From assembly GCA_037501455.1 (NCBI GenBank), contig CM074855.1:34195001-34259000 (forward strand): a stretch of 64,000 nucleotides of DNA. The letters run 5' to 3'. Shown here one piece after another: positions 1-10,161 of this stretch (its first letter is position 1; the number at the start of each line of letters is the position of its first letter). The notes beneath the pieces are model-generated. The model was not told the DNA's origin and did not search any database. It saw nothing but the letters and a program-made list of their open reading frames with translations. The position numbers and the translations under genes are program-made. Source of the DNA: Lantana camara (taxonomy: Eukaryota; Streptophyta; Magnoliopsida; Lamiales; Verbenaceae).

Positions 1-1432
1 AGAATTTCCAGGGTATTATGTATGAGACAAGAAAGGTAAATATAGAAGATATTTGGAGAAACAATTGATGGTGGAATGTAACAAACTATTGAAATAAGAA
101 GAGATTATTTAATTGAAGTTGAGAATTAATTGGGTCCAATTTGGGAATAAACATACACGTTTATTTTATCTTAATCATAACGAGAAGAAGAAGGAATCAG
201 AGAAATTGTGTCAAAATAGGTGATGACTACACCAACTGAAGCAACATATTTGGGAGTACTACGCCAAACTATTTAGTAGAGATACCACGGAAGAGATGAC
301 AAATCTTGGTATTAGCTTGCACCAACGACCTGAGGTGGGAATAGAAAGATAACTTGACAAGAACGATCTCAAATGAAAAAAATCTTGTGGGTAGTGAAGA
401 GCATGCACCTGTATAAAGTGTTGGGAGCAGATGATTTCCAAGCTTACTTTTTTCAAATCTATTGGGATATAGTAGGAGATTCAGTGGTGAAATTCATTAA
501 TAATTGCATGGAGAGAGACGTACGATAAAGTCCGGTGGGATTTTTTTAAGTAAAACTCTAATTTTTTTTTCATGTCCCAACGAGAATCATCAATATCATT
601 ATCAGCGGAATGAAAGGGGATACAACCAGAGATTCTATAGAAGGTTAGGGTGAAGCGATGAAGGCTGTATGGATAACGTGCGACATTAGATAAGGCAATC
701 CACTCTCGCCTTATTTGTCTGTGCTCTGCATGGAATGACTAACGTATATGATAGAGAAGGTCATTTTGGTCGAACACTGTAAGCCAATTATGGTACGTCA
801 GAGAGGCCCTCACATCTCACACTTGCTTTTTGTGGACGACATAATATTGGGAGCTAAATCTACGATGGATGGAGCGATATGCATTCAATGTGTGGTTGAG
901 GCGTTTTGCAAGGCGTCAGGCCTCAAATTTAACTTCAGTAAATCACATATATTGTTCGCATCTTATATGCCAAATGATTTAAAGCATACAAATTACTAGA
1001 ATTTTAGGCATGGAAAGTACAGATAACTTAAGGAATTATTTAGTGGTGCTAATGAACTTTGGCCAAAACTATAGTAAGTTTGTCTCAACTGTGATTGAGA
1101 GTCTCGGAAAGCACCTCTTGAGATAGAAAGCCGAAATGCTAAACCTTTCCAGACGAATGACACTTATTCAGTCTATTACGAGCTCAATCCTCATCTACCA
1201 CATGCACACGAATTAGCTCCTCAATCACGTATGCGATAAATTTGATCAACTAAATAGCAGCTTTCTTTAGGCAACTAATATAACAAAGAAAAGAAATCAT
1301 CTTGTAGGGTGGAAGAATGTGACTAGAAAAAAATGAGAAGATGGATTAGGTCTTAGAGAAGCCCGGAAAAGCAATATAGTGATACTCACTAAAATGGGAT
1401 GGAGAATGCTCAACGAAAAGATGACGGTGTGG
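1..1432 (+). pseudogene. LINE (L1-like) ORF2 remnant, reverse transcriptase part, 5' half
   Basis: Degenerate non-LTR retrotransposon ORF2, cut by the left window edge and by the LTR array at 1433. In plus frame 1 I read an RT fingers region around 418-505 (GADDFQAYFFQIYWDIVGD). Near 690-740 there is a block like RQGDPLSPYLFVLCMERL, but with two stops (R*GNPLSPYLSVLCME*L). The catalytic box is FVDD at 829-840, the plant-LINE form of the YxDD motif, followed by a block like FCKASGLKFNFSKS up to about 950. Near 1340-1430 the line GLREARKSNIVILTKMGWRML matches the connection region before the zinc-finger domain. The two stops can be explained by CAA-to-TAA and CGA-to-TGA changes, as expected from cytosine deamination (inference). 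Several other stops and frameshifts make it non-functional. It resumes at 51291. Confidence 0.85.
1428..1432. other. Left target-site duplication of the LTR array (tgtgg)
   Basis: The five bases tgtgg directly precede the first TGTAGCACCC terminus and recur immediately after the last GGGCGTTACA terminus at 51291-51295. Removing the array and one copy restores LINE sequence reading TVW-SWINK across the join. Confidence 0.9.
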
Positions 1433-1960
1433 TGTAGCACCCGGAACGCCGAGATGCCACACCCCCGCACCATGAGTCTAGCTCACACATGAAATTAGTA
1501 GTCCATATATGAACCGGACTCATGGCGAACGGGTGACAATAAAAAAAAAACTCAAAAGCTAGGTGGGTACCCTCAAAGACTACCAATAAACAATTCAAAA
1601 CAATAAAAGCGGAAGCAATAGCAATCAATACTTATAGGTACCATATTTACATATTTACTTATAGATACCAACATTTATATAATAGTAGGTACCAACACTT
1701 ATCAATACATTATCATCTCCTATACATCATACATGTATAATAACCCAAAACCACTAACATGATAAGCCGAAAATACCAAGAACATGAAAATGCAATGCTA
1801 GACTCAACTCGACAACTGGACACGACTCGGACTCCCGCCTAGCACGCCACTGACAGTACCTGAAAAGTGTGAGGTGTCAGTCTACCACAGACTGAGTGAG
1901 GGGTTTATAAATAAATATTCGCGCAAGTAACGTGCAAGCCATAATCTCGGGTAAGGGTTT
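1433..1960 (-). repeat. LTR 1 of the array, truncated (528 bp)
   Basis: Begins with TGTAGCACCC at the target-site duplication and matches the first 528 bases of the full LTRs. It then breaks off after gggtaagggttt and joins directly to the middle of an internal region. About 2.28 kb of the LTR is missing. It shares the variant taacgtgcaag with LTR 2, where LTRs 3-9 have taacatgcaag. By eye it differs from LTR 9 over the same stretch by about seven substitutions and one A-run length change. Confidence 0.9.
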
Positions 1961-3724
1961 GGAAAATTTACGCTCAAGTAGGAATGCATATATAGTTAAA
2001 GAAATTTAAATAATTTAAACAATGTATGATGCACGTGCCATGAATGCTTTGAACCTGTCACCGTAGCTGCATCCTTTAACTTAGCACTTGTTCTTTGTTT
2101 TGTTGAATTACAAGCTTGCCTCGAATTTGTTGGTTATTCCTGGTTACCCACGGTCTTCCAATTTTCTTCAAAATCCCCAGCATCAACCCGTACGTTTCCA
2201 TCACTCGAGGATTGAAATTTCTTGAACTCAATTCTGTCCCCAAGTATTCCTTCCAATTTATAGATTCTAAGTGTGGTTCGAGCCTTCACCTTAAATATTT
2301 TCTTGTTCAAAGCTTCCTTATCTCGACTCGTATAACTTGGTAATCAAATTATGATTCTTGAACTCCAATGCTTCTACTTCCGTGAAATTGATAACTAGCC
2401 CTCTTTCGAAAAGTAGTCTCTAATTGTTATCCGAAGTCTTCACCTAGTTATCACCTCAATCGAAATCCTCGATTTAATTTGTATAAGTTTAAATAGTCGA
2501 ACGAACTCACCCTCCAATTGCTTACACTCAAGCATATAGTTTCCTTCTATAAGCTCGTTACCTTCTTTCACCGTTTCCATTTTTGCTCCATATCTTCCAA
2601 TTCAACTTCTTCCTTACTCAAAATCCGTAGTGACTTCAATTCCCCTTTTTCTTAATCTCTTCATTCTTCTTCATCGATCTAACCTCCTCCAAGATTCCCT
2701 TCGTTCCATCCCTTGGTTTGCACAACCCCGTTGAGTTTGGTTGACTAACTTAACTTTTGATGTGGCATGGTATATGTATTAATCTTATGATGACTTAGCA
2801 TCATCTACCCCAACTCCACCTCTTTGAACTTCTTCCACTTACCTAAAGCTCGTAGGTCATCCCACAACTTGATTTTCGATTCTAATAGTGGAAAATCCTC
2901 AACTTGCTTTCAACTCCGAACCCTAAGTCCCTAGTACCCTCGAGGCCTCCTCGGTGATTGAGACCTTGAACCTTAAAACACTCTAGAGGTTTTCTTCAGT
3001 TTTGCTCTTGAATGAAATGATCCTACGGATTCCCGTTAAAAAGACTTTTGCAATATAGGCGTGTGGGTGTTAATCTTGCAAGTTGTAGGCATCACGCCCT
3101 ACCACTATCCCGTTAAATATCTACCAACTTCATTAGAGCTTGAAAGTTACTCCCACCTTTGGCCCTTCAATTCCCGAATCTTAACACTTGAAGTATAACC
3201 CAACTAGAGCAATCCATGACTCTTGATTTTCTTGTATGAAGTTCCCCGGTGCATTCCTTACAACTTCAAAGCAAAAGAAAAGAACTTGGGGTAGATTGAA
3301 GTTGTTGTAGAAATTGGTCATGGTTTGATATAATCTTCATAACCTATAACTCCAAATTAGTTCAAAGCTAAATGCATGCGGTTAGTACATGCTCATGTCA
3401 TATAATTAGCATTTAACCACATATTTGATGCAGAACGCAATAATTAATTCAACTAAATTAAAGAAAACACATCAAACATATAAATTCCAAGTCATAGAAT
3501 ATCAATTAATCATCAAGTAGTAACATAAATCAATGCCATACACAAGTCATCAAGTAGCTCAAAGATGTTCAGGTAAGTTCAAATAAATTCAAATAAGTTC
3601 AAGTAGTTCCAAATAAGATGCAAGACTCGCAATTATCAAATAATCCTATGCCGTTCGAACTAGACATGACACGACTCGACGCTAGAACCGCGGTTTTGCA
3701 ACCGGACTCTGATACCACCTAAGA
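1961..3724 (-). mobile_element. Internal region 1 of the array, truncated (1764 bp)
   Basis: Starts with ggaaaatttacgctcaag, which lies about 1.87 kb into the complete internal regions (compare 8398). It runs to the primer-binding site at 3706-3717. The polypurine tract and the 29-bp minisatellite are lost with the deleted part. The primer-binding site carries one change (gactctgatacca, where the other copies have ggctctgatacca). Non-coding. Confidence 0.88.
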
Positions 3725-6532
3725 TGTAGCACCCGGAAAGCCGAGATGCCACACCCCCGCACCATGAGTCTAGCTCACACATGAAATTAGTAGTCCATAT
3801 ATGAACCGGACTCATGGCGAACGGGTGACAATAAAAAAAAAACTCAAAAGCTAGGTGGGTACCCTCAAAGACTACCAATAAACAATTCAAAACAATAAAA
3901 GCGGAAGCAATAGCAATCAATACTTATAGGTACCATATTTACATATTTACTTATAGATACCAACATTTATATAATAGTAGGTACCAACACTTATCAATAC
4001 ATTATCATCTCCTATACATCATACATGTATAATAACCCAAAACCACTAACATGATAAGCCGAAAATACCAAGAACATGAAAATGCAATGCTAGACTCAAC
4101 TCGACAACTGGACACGACTCGGACTCCCGCCTAGCACGCCACTGACAGTACCTGAAAAGTGTGAGGTGTCAGTCTACCACAGACTGAGTGAGGGGTTTAT
4201 AAATAAATATTCGCACAAGTAACGTGCAAGCCATAATCTCGGGTAAGGGTTTATAAAATAGAAACAATATAAGTTTAATAGTAAAAGATAACTCGCCCGA
4301 GATTACAACTAATCAATTTAACAATACACTCAATTTAATTCAATTCAATCAGTGGCCCGACGAGTGAGGGCAAATCTCCAACCTTTCTCCGACAGTGTAC
4401 AATAATTCAGTTGTAATTATTGAGTGATCAAGCAATAGAACTTAGTGCACAATTAGCAATTTCAATCAATAACTCCTTCTTCCTCCGGGTGATGGCGGGC
4501 TTGCAAGACCCAACCATCCAGGCACGGTGTACGTCAGGAGCATGACTCCCACTTACGGGATTTCTTCCTCCACCAAACCTCCTGATGGATTCAGAGGTGA
4601 TCCCACAATGGTGAGGATAGTGCAAGAGTTACCCGTCAGCCCTTGCTTTCCCCGGTTGGCTCAATACACTACCCTCGGGCCCAACGTGAACAATAGTTAC
4701 TCGCCAAAACAATCAATGCGTTAATCAATCAATCAATCAATCAATCCAATTCCGTGAAATCAATTGAAAATCATAAGGTTCGAAAACTATAGATATATAG
4801 ATACGTTTTGGCCGAAAATCACATAAGGGTTGTAAGGTTTTATATATCTAGAATTTAAACCTCACCTGACGAGCGACGGAACAAGACAAGGATACTAGAA
4901 AGTGCCCAACGATCAATGATCTCCGCCCTGGAGAAAAACTGGACAAGAAAGGAAATAACGTGAACTCGTGGGACAAGACTCAATATGAGACCAAGTATGA
5001 CGCACGACAATGCTCATGTAAATAAATAACCATCCCAACACTTTAATAACCATACATATTAACAATTAAGTGGCACTTAATCATATATGAGAACCAACTA
5101 ACACTTAAAAGATGAAATAAATCTCAAGGAGTCACATATTTATAGCATTCAATCATTTCAAGTTCAATTCATATAGGGCATGGAGTCACACAATACATTT
5201 GAGCAATTAAGTACCAAGAAGTATCAAGTAGGAGCATACTTATCAATTAAACAAGTATATAACTCATATAATTCACATATGGGAGCCAAGAGAGTGAAAG
5301 GAATGCAATAAGAAAGGTTTTGGTGAAGTTTGGCCAAAACTGACAATTTTTGGAAATGTACATGTTGTGGGAAAACTGGAATATCTTAAATTCTAGAAGT
5401 GGGAATCGAGTTTTGTTTGTTGGATATGAAAGTACAGACATAGACCTTTCCAACGCTATATGGCACGTTTTCTAATTCAAACCGAGGTGAAAATGGCGTT
5501 GGTTTGAAGTTGGACAAAATGCAGGAAATAAAAGGTGACACGCCCCGTGTCACTAAAATACACTAAGCCGTGACACCCCCGTGTCACGGTACAGAAACTC
5601 AACCCAACGAACACCCCCGTGTCACACTGAAGAGGGGAAAAGCGACACCCCCGTGTCACTGTGCGTAACAGAAAAACAGGGCAAGAAAACAGGGGAGGTC
5701 GCGGGAAAAGGTTCCCAAACCAATCAATCACCAAACTACATCAAATAAACACTTGAAAACCAACATATAGCATGTATATGATCATATATATCCATTAATC
5801 ATCATATAATCCAAGGAAACATGCATCAAATCATCAAGAATTCATCATCAAAATCCCATATAAAATCATATATTCCCAACTTCAACATAACTTCAAGTTG
5901 CATGCAAGAAATGAAGAAACAAGGACCTAAACATTCTTCTAATCATGAATAAGCATGAAAGCATCAATCAATCATCAAACCCTACTCAACCAAATAATCA
6001 AAAGCTCAAGCAATTCATACATATACCTTGAAAGAATGAATGGAAAGATGAAAGGAACTATGGAGATGATGGTGATGCCTCATACTCATGCAATTCCTCC
6101 TTGAAATTAACTTGGAATGATGAAATCTCCTCCTTCTCTTCCATGGTGTAAAAATCGGTATTCAGTGTGTGTGTGTGTGAGGTTAATTTGATGAGAACGA
6201 AATGAAATGGAAGAGATGAATGAGATATTTACAAAAGTCTTCCACATATATGCATGACTCATCACTTTTTGCACATAAGTCCCTCCATTATATGAATGCA
6301 TGCAATTAAGTTTCAATCCATGTAAAATGAGTATCTAACTCTATTTAAGTCATGCAATTAAATCCACACATTTACATATATGAGCATTTAGTCACGTTAA
6401 CAATTAATTCATAAAAGCTCATGGAAATATTATGCATATAATGTTATGAAAAATATATAAAGTATCACATAATATCAATTAAGCACATTATCAATTATCG
6501 CATAATGCATAAATTGAAAACGGGGCGTTACA
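3725..6532 (-). repeat. LTR 2 of the array, complete (2808 bp)
   Basis: Full LTR, TGTAGCACCC to GGGCGTTACA on the plus strand. On the element strand this reads TGTAACGCCCCG to GGGTGCTACA. It contains an A-run near 3832, a TCAA microsatellite at about 4721-4744, a cluster of GACAC/GTGTC inverted repeats at 5535-5663 and a short GT run near 6164. U3, R and U5 boundaries cannot be placed from sequence alone. Confidence 0.92.
5535..5663. repeat. Cluster of short inverted repeats, GACAC-n-GTGTC, in the LTR
   Basis: Four spaced blocks, of which gtgacacgccccgtgtcac, tgacacccccgtgtca and gacacccccgtgtc are near-palindromic and one is a half-block (acacccccgtgtcac). The same cluster recurs in LTRs 3-9. 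A block of the same design, also followed by cggtacaga, occurs in the solo LTR at 54460-54632, so the motif outlives the divergence of the two families. Function is unknown; a folded RNA element in the LTR transcript is possible. Confidence 0.8.
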
Positions 6533-6546
6533 ACTCTCTCCCTCTT
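6533..6546 (-). promoter_or_regulatory. Polypurine tract of the array element (first complete copy)
   Basis: The element strand reads AAGAGGGAGAGAGT immediately before the LTR start TGTAACGCCCCG. This is the expected site and composition for the plus-strand primer of an LTR retrotransposon. The same tract follows LTRs 3-8 at 12965, 19400, 25837, 32274, 38710 and 44855. A TAA stop (6545-6547) overlaps it by two bases, exactly as in the chromovirus at 59425-59438. Confidence 0.85.
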
Positions 6547-6550
6547 AAGA

Positions 6551-6569
6551 GGACCTGGTCCCCAGGTCC
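6551..6569 (-). other. Hairpin just upstream of the polypurine tract
   Basis: Element strand GGACCTGGGGACCAGGTCC: 8-bp perfect arms around a 3-base centre, 5 bases from the tract. The chromovirus has the equivalent at 59442-59460 with two compensatory pair changes. It recurs at the same offset in every complete internal region. Confidence 0.75.
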
Positions 6570-6602
6570 ACTGCCGAGTTTAAAATGATGCACAAGCAAC
6601 AA

Positions 6603-6762
6603 GAGAGCCCCGTCTCTTAGACAAGTAACGAGAGAGCCCCGTCTCTCCACAAGAAATGAGAGAACCCCGTCTCTCGAACAAGAAATGAGAGAAGCCCGTC
6701 TCTCTAGCAAATAAAGAGAGAACCCCGTCTCTCTAACAACTAAGGAGAGTACCCCGACTCTC
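6603..6762. repeat. 29-bp minisatellite with GAGAG...CTCTC arms (about 6 units)
   Basis: The core ccccgtctct recurs at 28-29-bp spacing (6611, 6640, 6668, 6697, 6726, 6755). Each unit holds a short inverted repeat, gagag-nnccccg-tctctc. The same array lies about 70 bp above the end of LTRs 3-8, i.e. shortly upstream of the polypurine tract in element orientation. It is purely repetitive; the 78-codon minus-strand frame over it is a by-product. Confidence 0.85.
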
Positions 6763-9700
6763 ACACAAGCAAGAATTTCAAGAGAACGCTTAATTAAACA
6801 TTCACACAGAACTTCACGAAATGATCAAGTAGGAGAAGTCAAATACCAACTAGTCTTACAAAAGCAATTAACAAATACAAAGAACCATACGTGGTGATAA
6901 TAAAATGTACATTGCACATGATATGCATGTTTTGGTGTACCGTTCACCATGGTCTTAGAAAACTTCAGTGGCAGTAACTTGATTCAATACTTGATTCTTT
7001 GATCAGAATCCCTTCTAACCAAAATGCCATTCCTCGGATGCCTGATGTCAGTATGTACCCCAATAACTACTCAATCTCCATCCCGTGATCAAATTTCTAA
7101 CCTTTCTACCACCACGGTTGGAAGATTCAATTCTTGAATATGCACTTGGTAGTAATCCGACCACCCATTCTTCTTACCAATTATAGTCGACCTCCTCCGA
7201 TGCCCGGACTAATTATTTGATGACTTGAGGTCTACCTTTTATCCTTCAAAATATTCCCGGTTCAAGTAACTCTCAGGTGATCCCTTGCGATAGAGAATGT
7301 TCCCGTCGAGTTGTTTTTATCTTGTAATATGGTAATAGTGTCGCACCTCTTTGGTCACTTCGTGCAAATCTTGAATGACAGTCGCTTTCCTTGAAAAATT
7401 CTTACCTTTGATCAAAGTAAACTTACTCAACTTATAAAAATCATGATCTCTCCCATTTCTCCTCAGATTTGTTTCAATTTCAACTCGACTCAAGATATGC
7501 CTCCTTATGGCTTTTAAAAATCTCCATTTGAGAACTCTAGGCGCACGAGATTTAAACTATTGAAGACTTCATTCACCTAGTTCCGATAGAGAGTTTCCGA
7601 AAGAACCATTTTCCTTGAAGTTTCAACTCTCCCAAGTGAGATCCAAACATCGATTTTAAGTTGTTCCCCGACCGGCTCTCCCCCTTAAGAAAATAGGAAT
7701 ATTTTCTGTCTAACTTCTAGAACTTGTTCTACCCTTTCTCAAATCCAAGCTTCTCTTCTTTCTAATTCTCTTGAACTACCTCTAACTCTCGATCTCATTC
7801 TCGAAGTATTTCTCTATCTCAATTGGAAATCCAACGAACACTGAATCTTTCCTCAGTTCTTGAATATCCATTCCATTTCTTGAAGCTCTCACCCTTTCCA
7901 AAATCATTTCCTAAATATCCTCATCCTGACCTTGGAGGTCATCAAACATCTCAATCTCCTAATTCATCCCTTGTTGTTGCTTTCAAGTAACCCCATCATT
8001 TGTAACCCTTACACTTTTGTTGCTTCTAACAAATGTAATTCCTTTGAGCACAACCACAAATTTGAAGTCATTTCCCCAGTCGACTCAACTTCCTTGATAT
8101 CAGCAATCTTAAATCTCGCCACTTGTTCGGACATTTCATCTCACGTTTATTTTTGAAGTGACAACTTCTTCCATCCAACTCCTAACTACTTTTCCCGGCC
8201 TTTCAATTGTTCTTTCTCCCTTTTGTTCCTCACTTTGCAACCCAATTCTTTTCGTATCATACTTCGGTTGTGTCTCGGTTGAAGTAATGCTTGATAGATG
8301 AGGTGGAGAGATTTTCTATCAAGAAAACACTTAAAGTACATGTTGGGTTAAGATGTCGACGCACGTATTACACTTATAAATGATAAATACACAAGTTGGA
8401 AAATTTACGCTCAAGTAGGAATGCATATATAGTTAAAGAAATTTAAATAATTTAAACAATGTATGATGCACGTGCCATGAATGCTTTGAACCTGTCACCG
8501 TAGCTGCATCCTTTAACTTAGCACTTGTTCTTTGTTTTGTTGAATTACAAGCTTGCCTCGAATTTGTTGGTTATTCCTGGTTACCCACGGTCTTCCAATT
8601 TTCTTCAAAATCCCCAGCATCAACCCGTACGTTTCCATCACTCGAGGATTGAAATTTCTTGAACTCAATTCTGTCCCCAAGTATTCCTTCCAATTTATAG
8701 ATTCTAAGTGTGGTTCGAGCCTTCACCTTAAATATTTTCTTGTTCAAAGCTTCCTTATCTCGACTCGTATAACTTGGTAATCAAATTATGATTCTTGAAC
8801 TCCAATGCTTCTACTTCCGTGAAATGGATAACTAGCCCTCTTTCGAAAAGTAGTCTCTAATTGTTATCCGAAGTCTTCACCTAGTTATCACCTCAATCGA
8901 AATCCTCGATTTAATTTGTATAAGTTTAAATAGTCGAACGAACTCACCCTCCAATTGCTTACACTCAAGCATATAGTTTCCTTCTATAAGCTCGTTACCT
9001 TCTTTCACCGTTTCCATTTTTGCTCCATATCTTCCAATTCAACTTCTTCCTTACTCAAAATCCGTAGTGACTTCAATTCCCCTTTTTCTTAATCTCTTCA
9101 TTCTTCTTCATCGATCTAACCTCCTCCAAGATTCCCTTCGTTCCATCCCTTGGTTTGCACAACCCCGTTGAGTTTGGTTGACTAACTTAACTTTTGATGT
9201 GGCATGGTATATGTATTAATCTTATGATGACTTAGCATCATCTACCCCAACTCCACCTCTTTGAACTTCTTCCACTTACCTAAAGCTCGTAGGTCATCCC
9301 ACAACTTGATTTTCGATTCTAATAGTGGAAAATCCTCAACTTGCTTTCAACTCCGAACCCTAAGTCCCTAGTACCCTCGAGGCCTCCTCGGTGATTGAGA
9401 CCTTGAACCTTAAAACACTCTAGAGGTTTTCTTCAGTTTTGCTCTTGAATGAAATGATCCTACGGATTCCCGTTAAAAAGACTTTTGCAATATAGGCGTG
9501 TGAGTGTTAATCTTGCAAGTTGTAGGCATCACGCCCTACCACTATCCCGTTAAATATCTACCAACTTCATTAGAGCTTGAAAGTTACTCCCACCTTTGGC
9601 CCTTCAATTCCCGAATCTTAACACTTGAAGTATAACCCAACTAGAGCAATCCATGACTCTTGATTTTCTTGTATGAAGTTCCCCGGTGCATTCCTTACAA

Positions 9701-10142
9701 CTTCAAAGCAAAAGAAAAGAACTTGGGGTAGATTGAAGTTGTTGTTGAAATTGGTCGTGGTTTGATATAATCTTCATAACCTATAACTCCAAATTAGTTC
9801 AAAGCTAAATGCATGCGGTTAGTACATGCTCATGTCATATAATTAGCATTTAACCACATATTTGATGCAGAACGCAATAATTAATTCAACTAAATTAAAG
9901 AAAACACATCAAACATATAAATTCCAAGTCATAGAATATCAATTAATCATCAAGTAGTAACATAAATCAATGCCATGCACAAGTCATCAAGTAGCTCAAA
10001 GATGTTCAGGTAAGTTCAAATAAATTCAAATAAGTTCAAGTAGTTCCAAATAAGATGCAAGACTCGCAATTATCAAATAATCCTATGCCGTTCGACCTAG
10101 ACATGACACGACTCGACGCTAGAACCGCGGTTTTGCAACCGG

Positions 10143-10154
10143 GCTCTGATACCA
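10143..10154 (-). promoter_or_regulatory. Primer-binding site, initiator tRNA-Met type
   Basis: The element strand reads TGGTATCAGAGC, complementary to the 3' end of plant initiator tRNA-Met, seven bases from the LTR end (TACA). Equivalent sites lie at 3706-3717 (one change), 16577-16588, 23010-23021, 29447-29458, 35884-35895, 42319-42330 and 48464-48475. It fixes the minus orientation of the array. Confidence 0.92.
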
Positions 10155-10161
10155 CCTAAGA

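Larger units (their letters stand above)
6533..10161 (-). mobile_element. Internal region 2 of the array, complete (3629 bp), non-coding
   Basis: First complete internal region. In element order it holds the primer-binding site (10143-10154), about 3.4 kb without recognisable coding, the 29-bp minisatellite (6603-6762), a hairpin (6551-6569) and the polypurine tract. The only coding echo is at the 3' end, where the element strand reads VDLGTRSS-stop. This resembles the NLGTRFF-stop that ends the chromovirus pol. Small frames recur at the same offset in each copy because the copies are near-identical, so recurrence is not evidence of selection. Confidence 0.88.

Noticed and set aside
2116..2343. 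75-codon plus-strand frame present at the same offset in nearly all units (also 8553, 21420, 27857, 34294, 40730, 46875)
   Set aside because: The frame starts with a non-ATG codon, runs antisense to the element and shows no motif. It is broken in the unit at about 15023. It is repeated only because the units are near-identical.
3660..3920. 86-codon minus frame spanning the LTR end and primer-binding site
   Set aside because: It crosses the LTR/primer-binding-site junction and varies in length among copies, so it is incidental.
5477..5734. 85-codon minus frame with CDTGVF/TVTRGC repeats, in most LTRs
   Set aside because: It translates the GACAC/GTGTC inverted-repeat cluster; frame and length change in LTRs 6, 8 and 9.
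6603..6762. Regular short repeats that could suggest a CRISPR array
   Set aside because: Repeats and spacers are too short and similar, there are no cas genes, and the DNA is plant nuclear.
6528..6764. 78-codon minus frame rich in Arg, Leu and Ser near each LTR end
   Set aside because: It is the translation of the 29-bp minisatellite and the polypurine tract region, not a protein gene.
10143..10154. Possible tRNA gene because of the tRNA-Met-like segment
   Set aside because: Only the 12-base primer-binding site matches; there is no cloverleaf or promoter box around it.
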